In this document: in pieces, positions 8,051-16,825 of the stretch
Position numbering within the stretch: the stretch's first letter is position 1
Layout of the letters: the number at the start of each line of letters is the position of its first letter
IMG/VR virus record: IMGVR_UViG_3300025592_000008
Location: 1-64,000 of that record
Reading direction: 5' to 3' (one strand)
Length of the DNA stretch: 64,000 nucleotides
Origin: a virus
Position numbers and translations under genes: made by a program
The notes under the pieces: generated by a model
Told to the model about the DNA's origin: nothing
Database searches by the model: none
Seen by the model: the letters and a program-made list of their open reading frames with translations, nothing else

Positions 8051-9916
8051 ATGCCAGTAAGACCAATCTCAGATGCTGATATAACAAGCACGACGGGTAA
8101 TAAATACCCGAACCCTTTTTTCGATTTAGCTAGAAATTTTATACCAAAAAATATAAAGACTTTATTTAAGTATTGTAGAACATTCTTTTATACTAATGGG
8201 TTCTTAAATAATATAATTACAAAGCTTACTGAATACCCTATCACTGATATTTTATATGAAAATAGTATTGATTCAGCAACTAGGGATAAGTATGACACTG
8301 CTTTACATGATAAACTAAAAATTAAAAGTTTTTTGATAAGCATAGGGTTAGACTATTTTACTTACGGCAACGCTTTTATATCCGCTTCAGTAGGCTTTAG
8401 ACGTTTTTTAAAGTGCTCTAGTTGCGGCAATACAGACTTAATTGATAACATAAAGAACTTTAAGCTAAAAAAATTCCAATTCCATGGAAAATGTGATTCT
8501 TGTGGTGCTGGAGAAATAATGATGTCAGTAGAAGACGAGTACTTTAAGTCTATAGATAACTTTGATCTAGTGAGATGGTCTCCAGAAAATATTGATATTG
8601 AATTTAATCCTATAACTGGAAAATCTACTTACTTTTATAGTATACCACCTAAGATTAAGAGTCAAATTATATCAGGAAATAAAACTATATTAAAAGGTGT
8701 TCCGGCTATTTTTCTTAAGTCACTAAAGAAAAGAAAGAAAATTGAATTAGACCAGTCTAATTTTTATCATTTTAAAAGACCTACTCTTGCAGAAGAAGAT
8801 ATGGGATGGGGCAAGCCAATTATACTGCCTGCTCTAAAAGAAATTTATTACTTACAAACCTTAAGACGTGGTAATGAAGCAATTGCTAATGAGCATATTG
8901 TTCCAAAAAAAGCTATTCATCCTGCTAATACAACTACACTTGATCCGTTCACACAAATGAATCTCGGTAAATGGAAAGGACAAATGGAGGACCAAATTAA
9001 AAAGTGGAAAAAAGACCCAAACCATATTGGTGTTTTTCCTATCCCTATCGGTTACCAAGAGTTAGGTGGTAATGCTAGAGCGTTATTGCTAACTCCAGAG
9101 ATGCGATTTTTAGAAGAAAGTATAATAAATAGTTTAGGTGTTCCAGTAGAGTTTATTAAAGGTGGTGGCTCTTGGACAAGTTCTAGCGTATCGTTACGTA
9201 TTGTTGAGAACCATTTTCTTACGTATAGGGAGCTACTAACTGATTTTTTAAATCACTTTGTACTTACAAAAATAAATAAAATATTAAGTTATCCTAAGGT
9301 AAAGGTACACTTTAAAAAGTTTAAAATGGCTGACGATGCTTCTGCAAAACAGTTAGCTATTAATTTAAACCAAACCGGTAAGATTAGTGATGCTAGGTTA
9401 CTGGATGAGTTTGGGTACAACTATGCCGCAGAGCAAGAGGCCCTACAAAAAACCCAGTCTATAATGAACGAACAGCAATCTAATAGACAAATAGCTGCGG
9501 CCGAGGCACAAGGTAAGGCAGGTATAACTATTGCTAGGTACAATGTTCGGGCTCAGCAAGCAGCTCAAAGTGAGCAAACAAGACTGAAAGCTGAACTATT
9601 TGGGGAAGAACTCGCAAGAGAGAACCAAGGAATACCAGCTGATCCTGCTCAATTAATTGAGAGGTATTCGTACGAATTGCTTGGGTTGCCACAAGCTCAA
9701 CAGAAACAAAGGTTACAAAAAATGGCAGCAGATATGCCAATTACGTACGGCTTAGTTACGGAAAGAATGAACCAGATTATGATGATACAGCAACAGCAAG
9801 CTGAACAAGCAGCTAAAAATATTAGTAATCAGTCCCAGAACAACCAACAGTCAGAAACACAGCGAGTGCAGGATGACTCTGAAAAACAGAAGGGACAAAC
9901 CAGAGGGAATGTATAA
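8051..9916 (+). CDS. Portal protein with zinc-ribbon insertion
   Basis: 621 residues, the usual size for tailed-phage portals. The N-terminal third (TNGFLNNIITKLTEYPITDI, then SIGLDYFTYGNAFIS), the middle (EEDMGWGKP...LKEIYYLQTLRRGNEAIANE) and the Gln/Ala-rich helical C-terminus follow the portal pattern. Unusually, a CxxC...CxxC cluster (Cys 122, 125, 148, 151) forms a likely zinc ribbon in the first part. It forms the dodecameric DNA-entry ring at the head vertex and docks terminase, which is not in this window. A purine-rich ribosome-binding site (AGGGAG) precedes the ATG. Confidence 0.85.
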   Translation: MPVRPISDADITSTTGNKYPNPFFDLARNFIPKNIKTLFKYCRTFFYTNGFLNNIITKLTEYPITDILYENSIDSATRDKYDTALHDKLKIKSFLISIGLDYFTYGNAFISASVGFRRFLKCSSCGNTDLIDNIKNFKLKKFQFHGKCDSCGAGEIMMSVEDEYFKSIDNFDLVRWSPENIDIEFNPITGKSTYFYSIPPKIKSQIISGNKTILKGVPAIFLKSLKKRKKIELDQSNFYHFKRPTLAEEDMGWGKPIILPALKEIYYLQTLRRGNEAIANEHIVPKKAIHPANTTTLDPFTQMNLGKWKGQMEDQIKKWKKDPNHIGVFPIPIGYQELGGNARALLLTPEMRFLEESIINSLGVPVEFIKGGGSWTSSSVSLRIVENHFLTYRELLTDFLNHFVLTKINKILSYPKVKVHFKKFKMADDASAKQLAINLNQTGKISDARLLDEFGYNYAAEQEALQKTQSIMNEQQSNRQIAAAEAQGKAGITIARYNVRAQQAAQSEQTRLKAELFGEELARENQGIPADPAQLIERYSYELLGLPQAQQKQRLQKMAADMPITYGLVTERMNQIMMIQQQQAEQAAKNISNQSQNNQQSETQRVQDDSEKQKGQTRGNV

Positions 9917-10131
9917 TGTCTATGACAAAATATGGAACGTATAAAGTTTTTAAAAATACTTCCACAGGTAAAATAACTAAAATTTTATGTACAGATGATA
10001 AAGGATTAGAAAAAGTTTCTAACTATTATAATGGGGAGGGTGATAGGTGAGAAGAGCTAGACTATGATCCTGACGTGATAAATGATAGTGATGACCTAGA
10101 TAAGCTTGAGGTAGTTCCTATTGAACTTTAA
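9916..10131 (+). CDS. Small acidic protein, TGA-recoded
   Basis: 71 residues with one in-frame TGA at 10048 (GDR-W-EELDYDPD). The ATG shares a base with the portal stop TAA. The C-terminal half is strongly acidic. Under the standard code this gene would be cut to 44 residues. Function unknown; co-translated with portal. Confidence 0.7.
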
Positions 10132-10300
10132 TGAGGACGGTAAAATTAATGTCAAAAAATTTTCGTTAGAGGACGAGCTAGAAAAAGCTCAATACGAGGA
10201 TATTTTGAACAACCCCAACTGTGAAATCTTAAGAGATGAATTTACTTATGATAAGTTGGGGAAGGCAATGATAACTGTTTGGTATCTAGAATTTGAGTAG
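10121..10300 (+). CDS. Small acidic protein, TTG start
   Basis: 59 residues starting at TTG 10121, the only start after an in-frame TAG, with a GAGGT site 9-12 bases upstream. The sequence is clearly protein-like (FSLEDELEKAQYEDILN; C-terminus ITVWYLEFE). It overlaps the end of the preceding gene and ends with TAG two bases before the convergent glycosyltransferase stop. Function unknown. Confidence 0.55.
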   Translation: MNFNEDGKINVKKFSLEDELEKAQYEDILNNPNCEILRDEFTYDKLGKAMITVWYLEFE

Positions 10301-10302
10301 TA

Positions 10303-11610
10303 CTACTTTAATACATCTTTAAATATTTTATTTAATTTTTCTTTCTTATCATCCCAAAGAAAATTCGTATCTATATTATTTGTACAATCTTTTCGTAACT
10401 CTTTCCCGCCATCTGGGCATTCCTTTTTCCACCTTTTATACTCTTTTTCGTAAGCTAATGCTAGTTCCCACGGATCAACCATAGGTCGCATATGAGCATT
10501 ATCCATTGCTTGATTCATTATGGCATTATTTTTAACTAATGTTCCGGTTCCGTTTAACATCTCTGGGATAGCTGAGTTCTTTGGGGCAATGCTAGGAGTT
10601 CCTGTAGCTGCTGACTCTAAAAAACTAAGCCCACAACCTTCTCCTAAAGTAGAACTAACATTTATATTAGATGCATTGTAAATATCATTTACCATGTCCT
10701 CCGTTACTCCGCCTCCATAAATATTGTTTGCATTTACTCCTATAATATTGTTGACATCCTTATCTGTGAATCCCGCATTTAGTATGTGATTCTGCAATAG
10801 ATTAGCTCTTCCTGGCCCCATAGAAGATTCTTTAGGCATCATGTGTAAGTAAAGAAATATGTCGTTTCTATCATGCTCTACTACTTTTATAATGTCTTCT
10901 TTTTTACACATATTTAGGTCACAGGATTTCTTTGATATAGGCATATGATTACCACACTTACATTCCTTATACCCTTTAGAAAATAACGAGTAAGCTCTAA
11001 GGTTTAATGGTACTGCTTTTCTGGGTTGGAATCTATTGACATTAGAAAGAACAAATTTACCTTCCCATCCCCACTCTTTTCTTAAACTTTTTATCTTTCC
11101 GTATGCATGTGGATAAAAAGTATCTATGTTCACTCCGTGATATAACTTATGAATTGTAGTATTTATTTTAGGAAAGGTATCTTTTATAGTCTTTATGGCC
11201 CAATCAGAGTAAGTAATAACTGCGTCTGACCCGGAGAATACATTCCCCCATGCGAGAGAGAATGGTCCCCCATCTATGGGGAAATAACTTACTATCTTTG
11301 TTTTTTCTGGTAAGGCTTTTTTCAGCTCCTCGAGATGGTCTGATATATGAAATATGTCCTGGAATAAAAATAGGATATCAGGATTCTCTTCGGCAGCTAT
11401 TTTAGGTAGTCGTCGTACCCCTAGTGGGTCTTGATTTGTTATGGAGTATACGAACCACTTACTTGTGTCATACTTAGTATGTCCGTGGTAGTTAATCCCA
11501 AGTATAGATAATTCATACTCTTCATGTAAGTCTTCTAATAAATTTTTTGCTACGTTTGCAAACCCAGTAGGAACATTAAAGTCACACCATGCTAGAATTT
11601 TCTTCTTCAT
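10303..11610 (-). CDS. Glycosyltransferase, GT-B fold
   Basis: 435 residues. The C-terminal half has the family-1-type nucleotide-sugar signature with GEGCGLSFLESAATGTPSIA and an acidic Glu in the E-x7-E position. The N-terminal half begins with a Rossmann strand (KKKILAWCDFNVPTGFANVA). A cysteine cluster at about residues 213-235 (C-x-C...C...C) is an insertion likely to bind zinc. Phage glycosyltransferases modify DNA bases, virion glycans or host surface sugars; the target is unknown. Ends with TAG. Confidence 0.85.
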   Translation of the reverse strand: MKKKILAWCDFNVPTGFANVAKNLLEDLHEEYELSILGINYHGHTKYDTSKWFVYSITNQDPLGVRRLPKIAAEENPDILFLFQDIFHISDHLEELKKALPEKTKIVSYFPIDGGPFSLAWGNVFSGSDAVITYSDWAIKTIKDTFPKINTTIHKLYHGVNIDTFYPHAYGKIKSLRKEWGWEGKFVLSNVNRFQPRKAVPLNLRAYSLFSKGYKECKCGNHMPISKKSCDLNMCKKEDIIKVVEHDRNDIFLYLHMMPKESSMGPGRANLLQNHILNAGFTDKDVNNIIGVNANNIYGGGVTEDMVNDIYNASNINVSSTLGEGCGLSFLESAATGTPSIAPKNSAIPEMLNGTGTLVKNNAIMNQAMDNAHMRPMVDPWELALAYEKEYKRWKKECPDGGKELRKDCTNNIDTNFLWDDKKEKLNKIFKDVLK

Positions 11611-11690
11611 TTATAAGTTTGATTTTTAGTTAATTTTAGTCTCTCTTTAATATAAACATATTTCAAACTAAAAAAAAGAATTTTTAAGTT

Positions 11691-11720
11691 AAAAAAAAGG
11701 AATGGTTAGTTCCTTTTTTA
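11691..11720 (-). terminator. Rho-independent terminator, works on either strand
   Basis: GGAA-TGGTTA-GTTCC stem-loop flanked by eight A on one side and six T on the other. On the minus strand it would end the GC-rich RNA described next. Confidence 0.65.
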
Positions 11721-11724
11721 TGAT

Positions 11725-11900
11725 AGCTCGCACTGCAAAAATGTTCTCCTGATCACCTAATCCTGACCTGGCCCAGTTTCGAAAACGCCTGAAGATCCTG
11801 GGACGGCGGCGATGAAGGGCGCGCCCGCTGGTGAGCTGATCGCCAGAGTCTTGGGGCCCACGAAGAGTCGGATGGAATTCCGGGATACTCTTTGCTGTCT
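11725..11900 (-). ncRNA. GC-rich structured RNA candidate
   Basis: An island of clearly higher GC than the surrounding sequence. On the minus strand it offers nested helices: AAGAGT/ACTCTT, GGCGAT/ATCGCC, CCCAG/CTGGG and a GGGCGCGCCC palindrome. It ends at a terminator. The overlapping minus ORF (74 codons) reads through the terminator and has atypical composition, so I do not call it a gene. Candidate structured RNA; no known family recognised. Strand is inferred from the terminator. Confidence 0.45.
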
Positions 11901-11901
11901 G

Positions 11902-11984
11902 CAGCATTAACATGTGTACCGGTACAGATTGGAGGAGGGATTTTTCTTTCCTCCTTCTAGCTGTACCGTTTCATGTTAATGCTG
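11902..11984. repeat. Long perfect inverted repeat (hairpin 1)
   Basis: CAGCATTAACATG at 11902-11914 pairs perfectly with 11972-11984. Inside it GGTACAG pairs with CTGTACC and GGAGGAGGGA with a pyrimidine arm. The whole forms one long stem of about 30 pairs. Confidence 0.85.
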
Positions 11985-12026
11985 ATTGTTATGTGCATAC
12001 GAAACATATGCTCCACTAACTCTACT

Positions 12027-12068
12027 TGTGTTAATAGATAAACTGCGAGATTTATCGTTTCTAACACA
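12027..12068. repeat. Inverted repeat (hairpin 2)
   Basis: TGTGTTA/TAACACA outer stem and GATAAA/TTTATC inner stem with a CTGCGAGA loop. Second of three consecutive hairpins in a stretch without genes. Confidence 0.65.
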
Positions 12069-12077
12069 CATACTTTG

Positions 12078-12170
12078 AGGACTGCAAAAAAGTAGGAGTC
12101 CGTGTGGAAAAAAAATAGTACTATCCAGAAGGCATCTTTTCTGGATAGTTAGTTTTTTTCCTGCGGTCCT
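12078..12170. repeat. Long inverted repeat (hairpin 3)
   Basis: Outer stem AGGACTGCA/TGCGGTCCT with one mismatch, then A-rich and T-rich arms, then an 11-bp perfect inner stem ACTATCCAGAA/TTCTGGATAGT. From 12171 to 12280 I see only AT-rich sequence with a small TTCCT/AGGAA hairpin. Confidence 0.8.
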
Positions 12171-12280
12171 CTAATTTTTTCAGACTTTGTTCCTAAGAAG
12201 GAATGTATACGTATCATTGATATACGAATCGTATGTCTTTTTATGCTATTAACATAATAGATAAACTATGTGTATTTTTT

Positions 12281-12502
12281 TTACTTAATTCTTCCTAAGT
12301 GCTCCCGTGTATCGCTCACAGAGGCAGGTCTAAATGATTTAAACGCCATTTGAAGCTGTCTTGCTGTGCTTCTGAGTTTGATAGATCTTTTTATACCGCC
12401 TTTAACCAGCACTTCGTTGTACAACTTTTTAAACTCATCATATAATACTTCTATTTCATCAATGATGGGTTCTGTTCTTAACTCTTTTCCTAGTAAACTC
12501 AT
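12281..12502 (-). CDS. Small basic helical protein
   Basis: 73 residues; ATG overlaps the TGA of the preceding gene (ATGA). Helical N-terminal half and a basic middle (KGGIKRSIKLRSTARQLQ). No motif recognised. Likely co-translated with the Fe-S protein. Confidence 0.65.
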   Translation of the reverse strand: MSLLGKELRTEPIIDEIEVLYDEFKKLYNEVLVKGGIKRSIKLRSTARQLQMAFKSFRPASVSDTREHLGRIK

Positions 12503-13221
12503 ATATGTTCCTTATTCCAATCCTTGTCTTTTGTTAATGATGACTTCCAACACTTGTTGCAGAAAGAGCAACTTTCGTTATGGGCCATTGCTCCACTATC
12601 ACATGGGCATTGTTCCTTATACAGTTTTGATTTTTCTTTCTCGATTTTTTTATTAGATATATTAAAAAATATATCGAACTGTTTGTCAAGTCTGACTTCT
12701 TTAAACTCGTCTGCCATGCCAGTAAAAGCGAATGAAATCCGATCGTCACCATATAATTTACTTATACCATTATAATTATCTAAATTTTGTGCGTCGAAAC
12801 TCAACACTAAATTTGTCAGATTATCCATTTTCAATAATTCATCTATGTATTTATGCATAAAGTTGGATGTTAGTGACTTGCTAATTACATAAAACTTAAA
12901 GTCTAATCTTTCCATAAACATTAGATGTTCTGGGATAAAATCTCCAGAGCCGTATATTCTAACGGGTAATTTACTCACCCGTCTTAGTTTTTTTGCTTTA
13001 CTTTTCCTTGTTGATGTGTATTCGTCATTTAATTGCGACGAGAAGTTTTCATAGTTTCCAGTTGCCCAGTTTGCATTTTTCTTTATTTTTTCTTTATAGC
13101 TTGGATATATTCTTTCCATGTTTCCTACGTAACAATACTCACATACTTGTGGGCACGTAGTTCTAGAGAAATCTACAGAAAGAATTGTCTTGCTATTCTG
13201 AGTAAATGCTCTGAGTCTCAC
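12499..13221 (-). CDS. Gp88-like iron-sulfur protein (radical-SAM-type Cys motif)
   Basis: 240 residues. Near the N-terminus CPQVCEYCY gives a C-x3-C-x2-C cluster; the middle has RIYGSGDFIPEHL, like the R-x-H/Y-x-SGDF segment of the phage Gp88 family. The C-terminus has a second Cys cluster (CPCDSGA...CSFCNKC). Such proteins are found in many phages; their reaction is unknown. It terminates at TGA 12499 (ATGA overlap with the next gene), with a TAG three codons later. Confidence 0.7.
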   Translation of the reverse strand: MRLRAFTQNSKTILSVDFSRTTCPQVCEYCYVGNMERIYPSYKEKIKKNANWATGNYENFSSQLNDEYTSTRKSKAKKLRRVSKLPVRIYGSGDFIPEHLMFMERLDFKFYVISKSLTSNFMHKYIDELLKMDNLTNLVLSFDAQNLDNYNGISKLYGDDRISFAFTGMADEFKEVRLDKQFDIFFNISNKKIEKEKSKLYKEQCPCDSGAMAHNESCSFCNKCWKSSLTKDKDWNKEHI

Positions 13222-13233
13222 TTATATTACTGG

Positions 13234-13422
13234 TTAATTATCATATTTCTTACGCACACCTGCCATATACTCTTCATATGTGATAGGTGTTATCTCTTTT
13301 AACTTGCTACCTCTAACTTTATTTGATATATCCATAGCACCAATTATGCTATCAGCTCTAACAAATAAAATTCTAGATTCACTTCCTTTTTTTCCCGTCT
13401 CCAATTTTATTTTAAACTGCAT
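13234..13422 (-). CDS. Small unknown protein
   Basis: 62 residues, basic, with a C-terminal EEYMAGVRKKY. The pattern (QFKIKLE...ILFVRADSIIGAMDISNKV) resembles small phage proteins of about 60 residues with one alpha/beta unit. It ends with TAA, 12 bases before the Fe-S gene. Confidence 0.65.
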   Translation of the reverse strand: MQFKIKLETGKKGSESRILFVRADSIIGAMDISNKVRGSKLKEITPITYEEYMAGVRKKYDN

Positions 13423-13466
13423 GTTATATTTTTGTCCTCGTCGTCATACGTTTCCTAATTATCGGT

Positions 13467-13595
13467 TTAGCTTTTCTTTTTTTTATGTTTTTTATTTCCT
13501 TTACCTTTAGCTTTTCTATACTGTTCTTCTGCTAGTATTGAGGCAACAGCCCCAACTGTCTGCAAAATAACAGCTCCGATTAATGTAGGTATCAT
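13467..13595 (-). CDS. Tiny single-span membrane protein
   Basis: 42 residues: a hydrophobic segment at residues 2-22 (IPTLIGAVILQTVGAVASIL) followed by a Lys-rich tail. ATG at 13595, TAA at 13467. The size and basic tail suit an early phage inner-membrane protein. Function unknown. Confidence 0.55.
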   Translation of the reverse strand: MIPTLIGAVILQTVGAVASILAEEQYRKAKGKGNKKHKKKKS

Positions 13596-13618
13596 ATTAT
13601 ATTGTTCCGGTTTATTAT

Positions 13619-14143
13619 TTATATTCTAACTATCTTCTCTTCACAGTACAGGTTAAAAAACCTGTTACATTCTCTGAGCAAACAAAGTATTTGCTCTTCT
13701 ACTCTAGGGATTTTTGTTGTCCCTAAAATTCGTTTTATTGTTACAGACGATTTATTCCACTTATATTTAAACCCAGTCACTCTGTGTATCAAATGCTCCC
13801 CAGTACTCGCAGGGAACGTCATCTGTAACCCTAAAATTTTTCTTTCCCTAACTGACTCAGCGTAAGCTGTCATAAAGCCTATAGTTCCCAAACCCATGCC
13901 CGCATTAAAATGCTTTGGGATTAGTGGCCTAAATTCAGGTTTTATTGACTTGTGGGTATACCTTCCCAATTTTTTCTTTGGCTTTATAGGATTCCCTAAG
14001 TCTATCCACCCAAATGGTAGGTAAACGTGGGCATTACTTAACTTTAAGAAAGACTCTCGTAACTCTTTTAATCTGATAAAGTCACGTTCCCAAGTTGTTT
14101 TATAAACTTTTTTCCCTTTAGTGGGTCCAATGTTCGTATCCAT
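13619..14143 (-). CDS. Unknown protein overlapping the reverse transcriptase gene
   Basis: 174 residues, basic, no recognised domain. Its first 76 bases overlap the 3' end of the reverse transcriptase gene in another frame, so the two are probably translationally coupled. Centre contains FNAGMGLGTIGFMTAYAESV. In retrons the second protein is often the toxin-like effector; that role here is only a guess. Ends with TAA. Confidence 0.65.
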   Translation of the reverse strand: MDTNIGPTKGKKVYKTTWERDFIRLKELRESFLKLSNAHVYLPFGWIDLGNPIKPKKKLGRYTHKSIKPEFRPLIPKHFNAGMGLGTIGFMTAYAESVRERKILGLQMTFPASTGEHLIHRVTGFKYKWNKSSVTIKRILGTTKIPRVEEQILCLLRECNRFFNLYCEEKIVRI

Positions 14144-14970
14144 TCTGCATAACCTCTCATTTTTTGATATTCTTCTAATGTTACTGACTTATTGTCTCTT
14201 ATTAAGTTATGTAACTTAGCTCTAAAATTTTTACTTTTCCATTTAGGAATCCCTAATTTATCATTTATTACTACTCCCGTGACTACCATTCTTTTATGAG
14301 GTCTCCTAACTTTAGTTTTCTTTTTATTTAATACTAAAGCTTCTGCGTTAAAAAACATCTCTATTTCAGGAATAAGCTTGCCTATATCTTCGGTCCTATT
14401 TTTATGACTAAATGCAGAATCATCAGCATATCTGGTGTACACAAGATTGTGGTTTTCTGCAAAGTTAGTTAAATTCTTGTCTAGTCTAAGGCAATACAAA
14501 TTCGATAATGCTGGACTTGACGGGGCGCCCTGGGGAATAGATCCTTTAAATGTTAATAAAGAGGCTATTAATGGTATGTCGTCTTTCCTGAATACAAAAG
14601 ATGGGTCTCTTTTTACGTATGCACTAAACAAGAAGCTAATTAATTTTATAACTCTAAGTTCATGTATACTTCCAAAGAAATTTAGTACGTCTATTGTAAG
14701 CAGTACATTATTTTTTAAATGTTTTTTAGCGCCATCTGATACGTGTTTTTTTGTCACAAACCCTACTGCTGCTGGATGTGGTTTAAACTTGTATAAAAAT
14801 TTATAAAGAAAGGCCTCTTGAAAATCTTTTAACTCACCTTGAGGTGCGTCTAACCATCTACTATTACCATTTCTTTTCTTTATGGGGTACGACAGATAAT
14901 ATAACTCCTTATTTTTGTCTATATCTTTCAACTCTTCTCTATCTTTCTCTACCATTTCAAAAATTGTCAT
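14068..14970 (-). CDS. Retron-type reverse transcriptase
   Basis: 300 residues with the RT motifs in order: a first-Asp block LTIDVLNFFGSI (about 91-102), QGAPSSPALSN (147-157), catalytic YADD (181-184), and a VTG block MVVTGVVIN (228-236). QGxxxSP and the VTG sequence fit retron RTs; DGR RTs usually have a Gly-x3-Ser-Gln motif instead. There is no maturase or endonuclease domain, so a group II intron is unlikely. An AAGGAG site precedes the ATG. About 310 bases of hairpin-rich DNA lie directly upstream. Confidence 0.85.
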   Translation of the reverse strand: MTIFEMVEKDREELKDIDKNKELYYLSYPIKKRNGNSRWLDAPQGELKDFQEAFLYKFLYKFKPHPAAVGFVTKKHVSDGAKKHLKNNVLLTIDVLNFFGSIHELRVIKLISFLFSAYVKRDPSFVFRKDDIPLIASLLTFKGSIPQGAPSSPALSNLYCLRLDKNLTNFAENHNLVYTRYADDSAFSHKNRTEDIGKLIPEIEMFFNAEALVLNKKKTKVRRPHKRMVVTGVVINDKLGIPKWKSKNFRAKLHNLIRDNKSVTLEEYQKMRGYAEWIRTLDPLKGKKFIKQLGNVTLSD

Positions 14971-14984
14971 GTTGTCTTCTCCTT

Positions 14985-15275
14985 GTCATGGGGTGGGGAG
15001 AGTTATCTCCCCGCCCGCATTTTAGTAGTTATACTACCAGTTTTTAACGATCTTAAAAACTGTTTAGATTTTGTTCTTGATGATATTGCTGTGCAAAATA
15101 GTATTTGTACAACATTATAATCATAGATGGCCGTATCAGCCATCGTAGTATGTTACTCTCGTAACTGTTGATTTAACTATAACTACACTAACCACTAATC
15201 TCGTGCAACTGAGTGGTAGGCTAACCTACAATGCTATACGAAACGTATTGCCCGGACGACTCTGTCCTATGTAAC
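14985..15275 (-). ncRNA. Candidate retron msr-msd RNA region
   Basis: A gene-free stretch directly upstream of the reverse transcriptase, dense in hairpins. On the plus strand: 14990-15016 (GGGGAG/CTCCCC type), 15038-15062 (10-bp perfect CAGTTTTTAA stem) and 15126-15144 (GATGGC/GCCATC); smaller ones (GTAGG/CCTAC, ATACG/CGTAT, GGAC/GTCC) lie further up. I could not find convincing complementary a1/a2 ends, so the retron RNA boundary is not established. Confidence 0.45.
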
Positions 15276-15280
15276 TGTAA

Positions 15281-16825
15281 TTATATGTTTTTAAAGATGT
15301 CCGTAGCTAACTCATCCAAAGATGATGAGGTCAATTCTCTCAGTTTTGTAACTGAATCGCTGAATAAATCCAAGCTTCCTTGAAAATTATAGCCCATATC
15401 TATTAGTATAGATTGTATCTTTACATTCTTTTCTGACTTCCACTTCTTAAAGTTAGATAACCAATTTGGTCTTATGGTAGATTCTCCGTCAGTTATAAAA
15501 ACTATATCAGCTTTTTCGAAGTCTTTCTCTTGTTCGATCTTGTCTCTTGCTAGATCTAGGGATGGCTCGAATAATGTGCCGCCACTCGTGAAGTATTCTG
15601 CCATGTCTAGCACCTCTTCTATATTGTAACTTCCGTTTTTGTCAAAAGTATTGGTGTGCAAACTTTCTTTGCTTGACGCATCGAAATGTATGACCATGAA
15701 GGATCTTTTTTGCTGTCTTGAAATATCTAACAATCCCATAGCTACTGATTTTGCCCAAATTTCTGGGATACCTCCCATACTTCCAGACGAGTCAATGCAA
15801 CATATCATAGGACCATTACCTTTCCTTTCCTTGCCTTGGTACTCATATTGTAGTAACGATTCTTCTAGATACTCTTTCATAAACAAGGTTTTCAATATAG
15901 GTTTTCTTAACTTCATTGCTTCGCTAGATAACACTCGTCCCAGGTCATTCCCCGTAACTATGTCATATAGAGAATCTGCTCCCTTTCGTATTTTTTCTTT
16001 CTGAGAGTTTACAGCTAATCTTTTGTATCTTCCAGCTAACTTAGATATTTCTTGTAGCTTTTTTGATGACTTTAGCCTTTCAATCAGTTTCAACTTTTGT
16101 TGGTACCCTGCTTTGCTGTAACTTGGGTCTTGTTCTAACCCCCAGTTAGTAATCATGTCCGAAGTTTCCTTCGTCTCACTTAAAGCATTGTCCAGCATTT
16201 TATCTATCTGACGTCTTTCACGTTCATCAATAAAGTTGTTCAAGGTCTTCATAGACTCTTCCAGTTTCTTTTGTGCTTCCTCAAGAGATGTGAATTCCTG
16301 TCCTTTACCTTCTTGATCTCCGGCACCTCCCTCGGACTCGGGTTGCTCACCCTTACCTTGTCCCTGTTCATCGTCTACTTGTTTCTGAGCTTGTTTTGCA
16401 TTATTTAATGCGTCTTCAAACTCCTCTCTTAACTTGTCAACCAAGTCTTTCACATCATTACCTAATACCTCAGACCCGACGGCTGAATTTACCTTATCCA
16501 GCCTTGTCATTAATCTTAATTCCTTATACTTATTAGAGTCTACTACTGCATCCATAATTTGACTATTTAATAGGTACTCTAATTGTATATCTGACTCATG
16601 TACTTTTTTCGGCCCGTATTTATATAATGAATCATAAACATCTTGTTGAAGATTTTTGAATTGTGGGTATTCTTTTGATCCTTCGATATATAATCGGGCT
16701 ATCTTAGGATTTTTTACTAGTAACTCTTGAAAGTTCTTAATATCAAAGTTATCGTGGTCTATAGTAAACTCTTCTGACCTGATCTCGCTTAATATAGATC
16801 TATTTTTCTTTGATAAACTTTTCAT
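15281..16825 (-). CDS. VWA-domain protein, MoxR partner
   Basis: 514 residues. An N-terminal helical region and a Gln/Glu/Gly-rich linker (about 148-178) precede a von Willebrand A domain with MIDAS motif DSSGSM (345-350), the middle Thr in SGGTLFEPS and the later Asp in FITDGES. It follows the MoxR ATPase gene without a gap, the conserved MoxR-VWA (RavA-ViaA, CobS-CobT) arrangement. These pairs act as chaperones or in metal insertion. Phage target unknown. Confidence 0.85.
   Translation of the reverse strand: MKSLSKKNRSILSEIRSEEFTIDHDNFDIKNFQELLVKNPKIARLYIEGSKEYPQFKNLQQDVYDSLYKYGPKKVHESDIQLEYLLNSQIMDAVVDSNKYKELRLMTRLDKVNSAVGSEVLGNDVKDLVDKLREEFEDALNNAKQAQKQVDDEQGQGKGEQPESEGGAGDQEGKGQEFTSLEEAQKKLEESMKTLNNFIDERERRQIDKMLDNALSETKETSDMITNWGLEQDPSYSKAGYQQKLKLIERLKSSKKLQEISKLAGRYKRLAVNSQKEKIRKGADSLYDIVTGNDLGRVLSSEAMKLRKPILKTLFMKEYLEESLLQYEYQGKERKGNGPMICCIDSSGSMGGIPEIWAKSVAMGLLDISRQQKRSFMVIHFDASSKESLHTNTFDKNGSYNIEEVLDMAEYFTSGGTLFEPSLDLARDKIEQEKDFEKADIVFITDGESTIRPNWLSNFKKWKSEKNVKIQSILIDMGYNFQGSLDLFSDSVTKLRELTSSSLDELATDIFKNI

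Noticed and set aside
11689-11913. 74-codon minus ORF across the GC-rich island
   Set aside because: It reads through a terminator hairpin, has atypical composition and Arg-rich sequence, and lies where structured RNA is more likely.
14068-14970. Diversity-generating retroelement
   Set aside because: Motif is QGxxxSP rather than the Gly-x3-Ser-Gln type. No template/variable repeat pair or accessory Avd gene seen.
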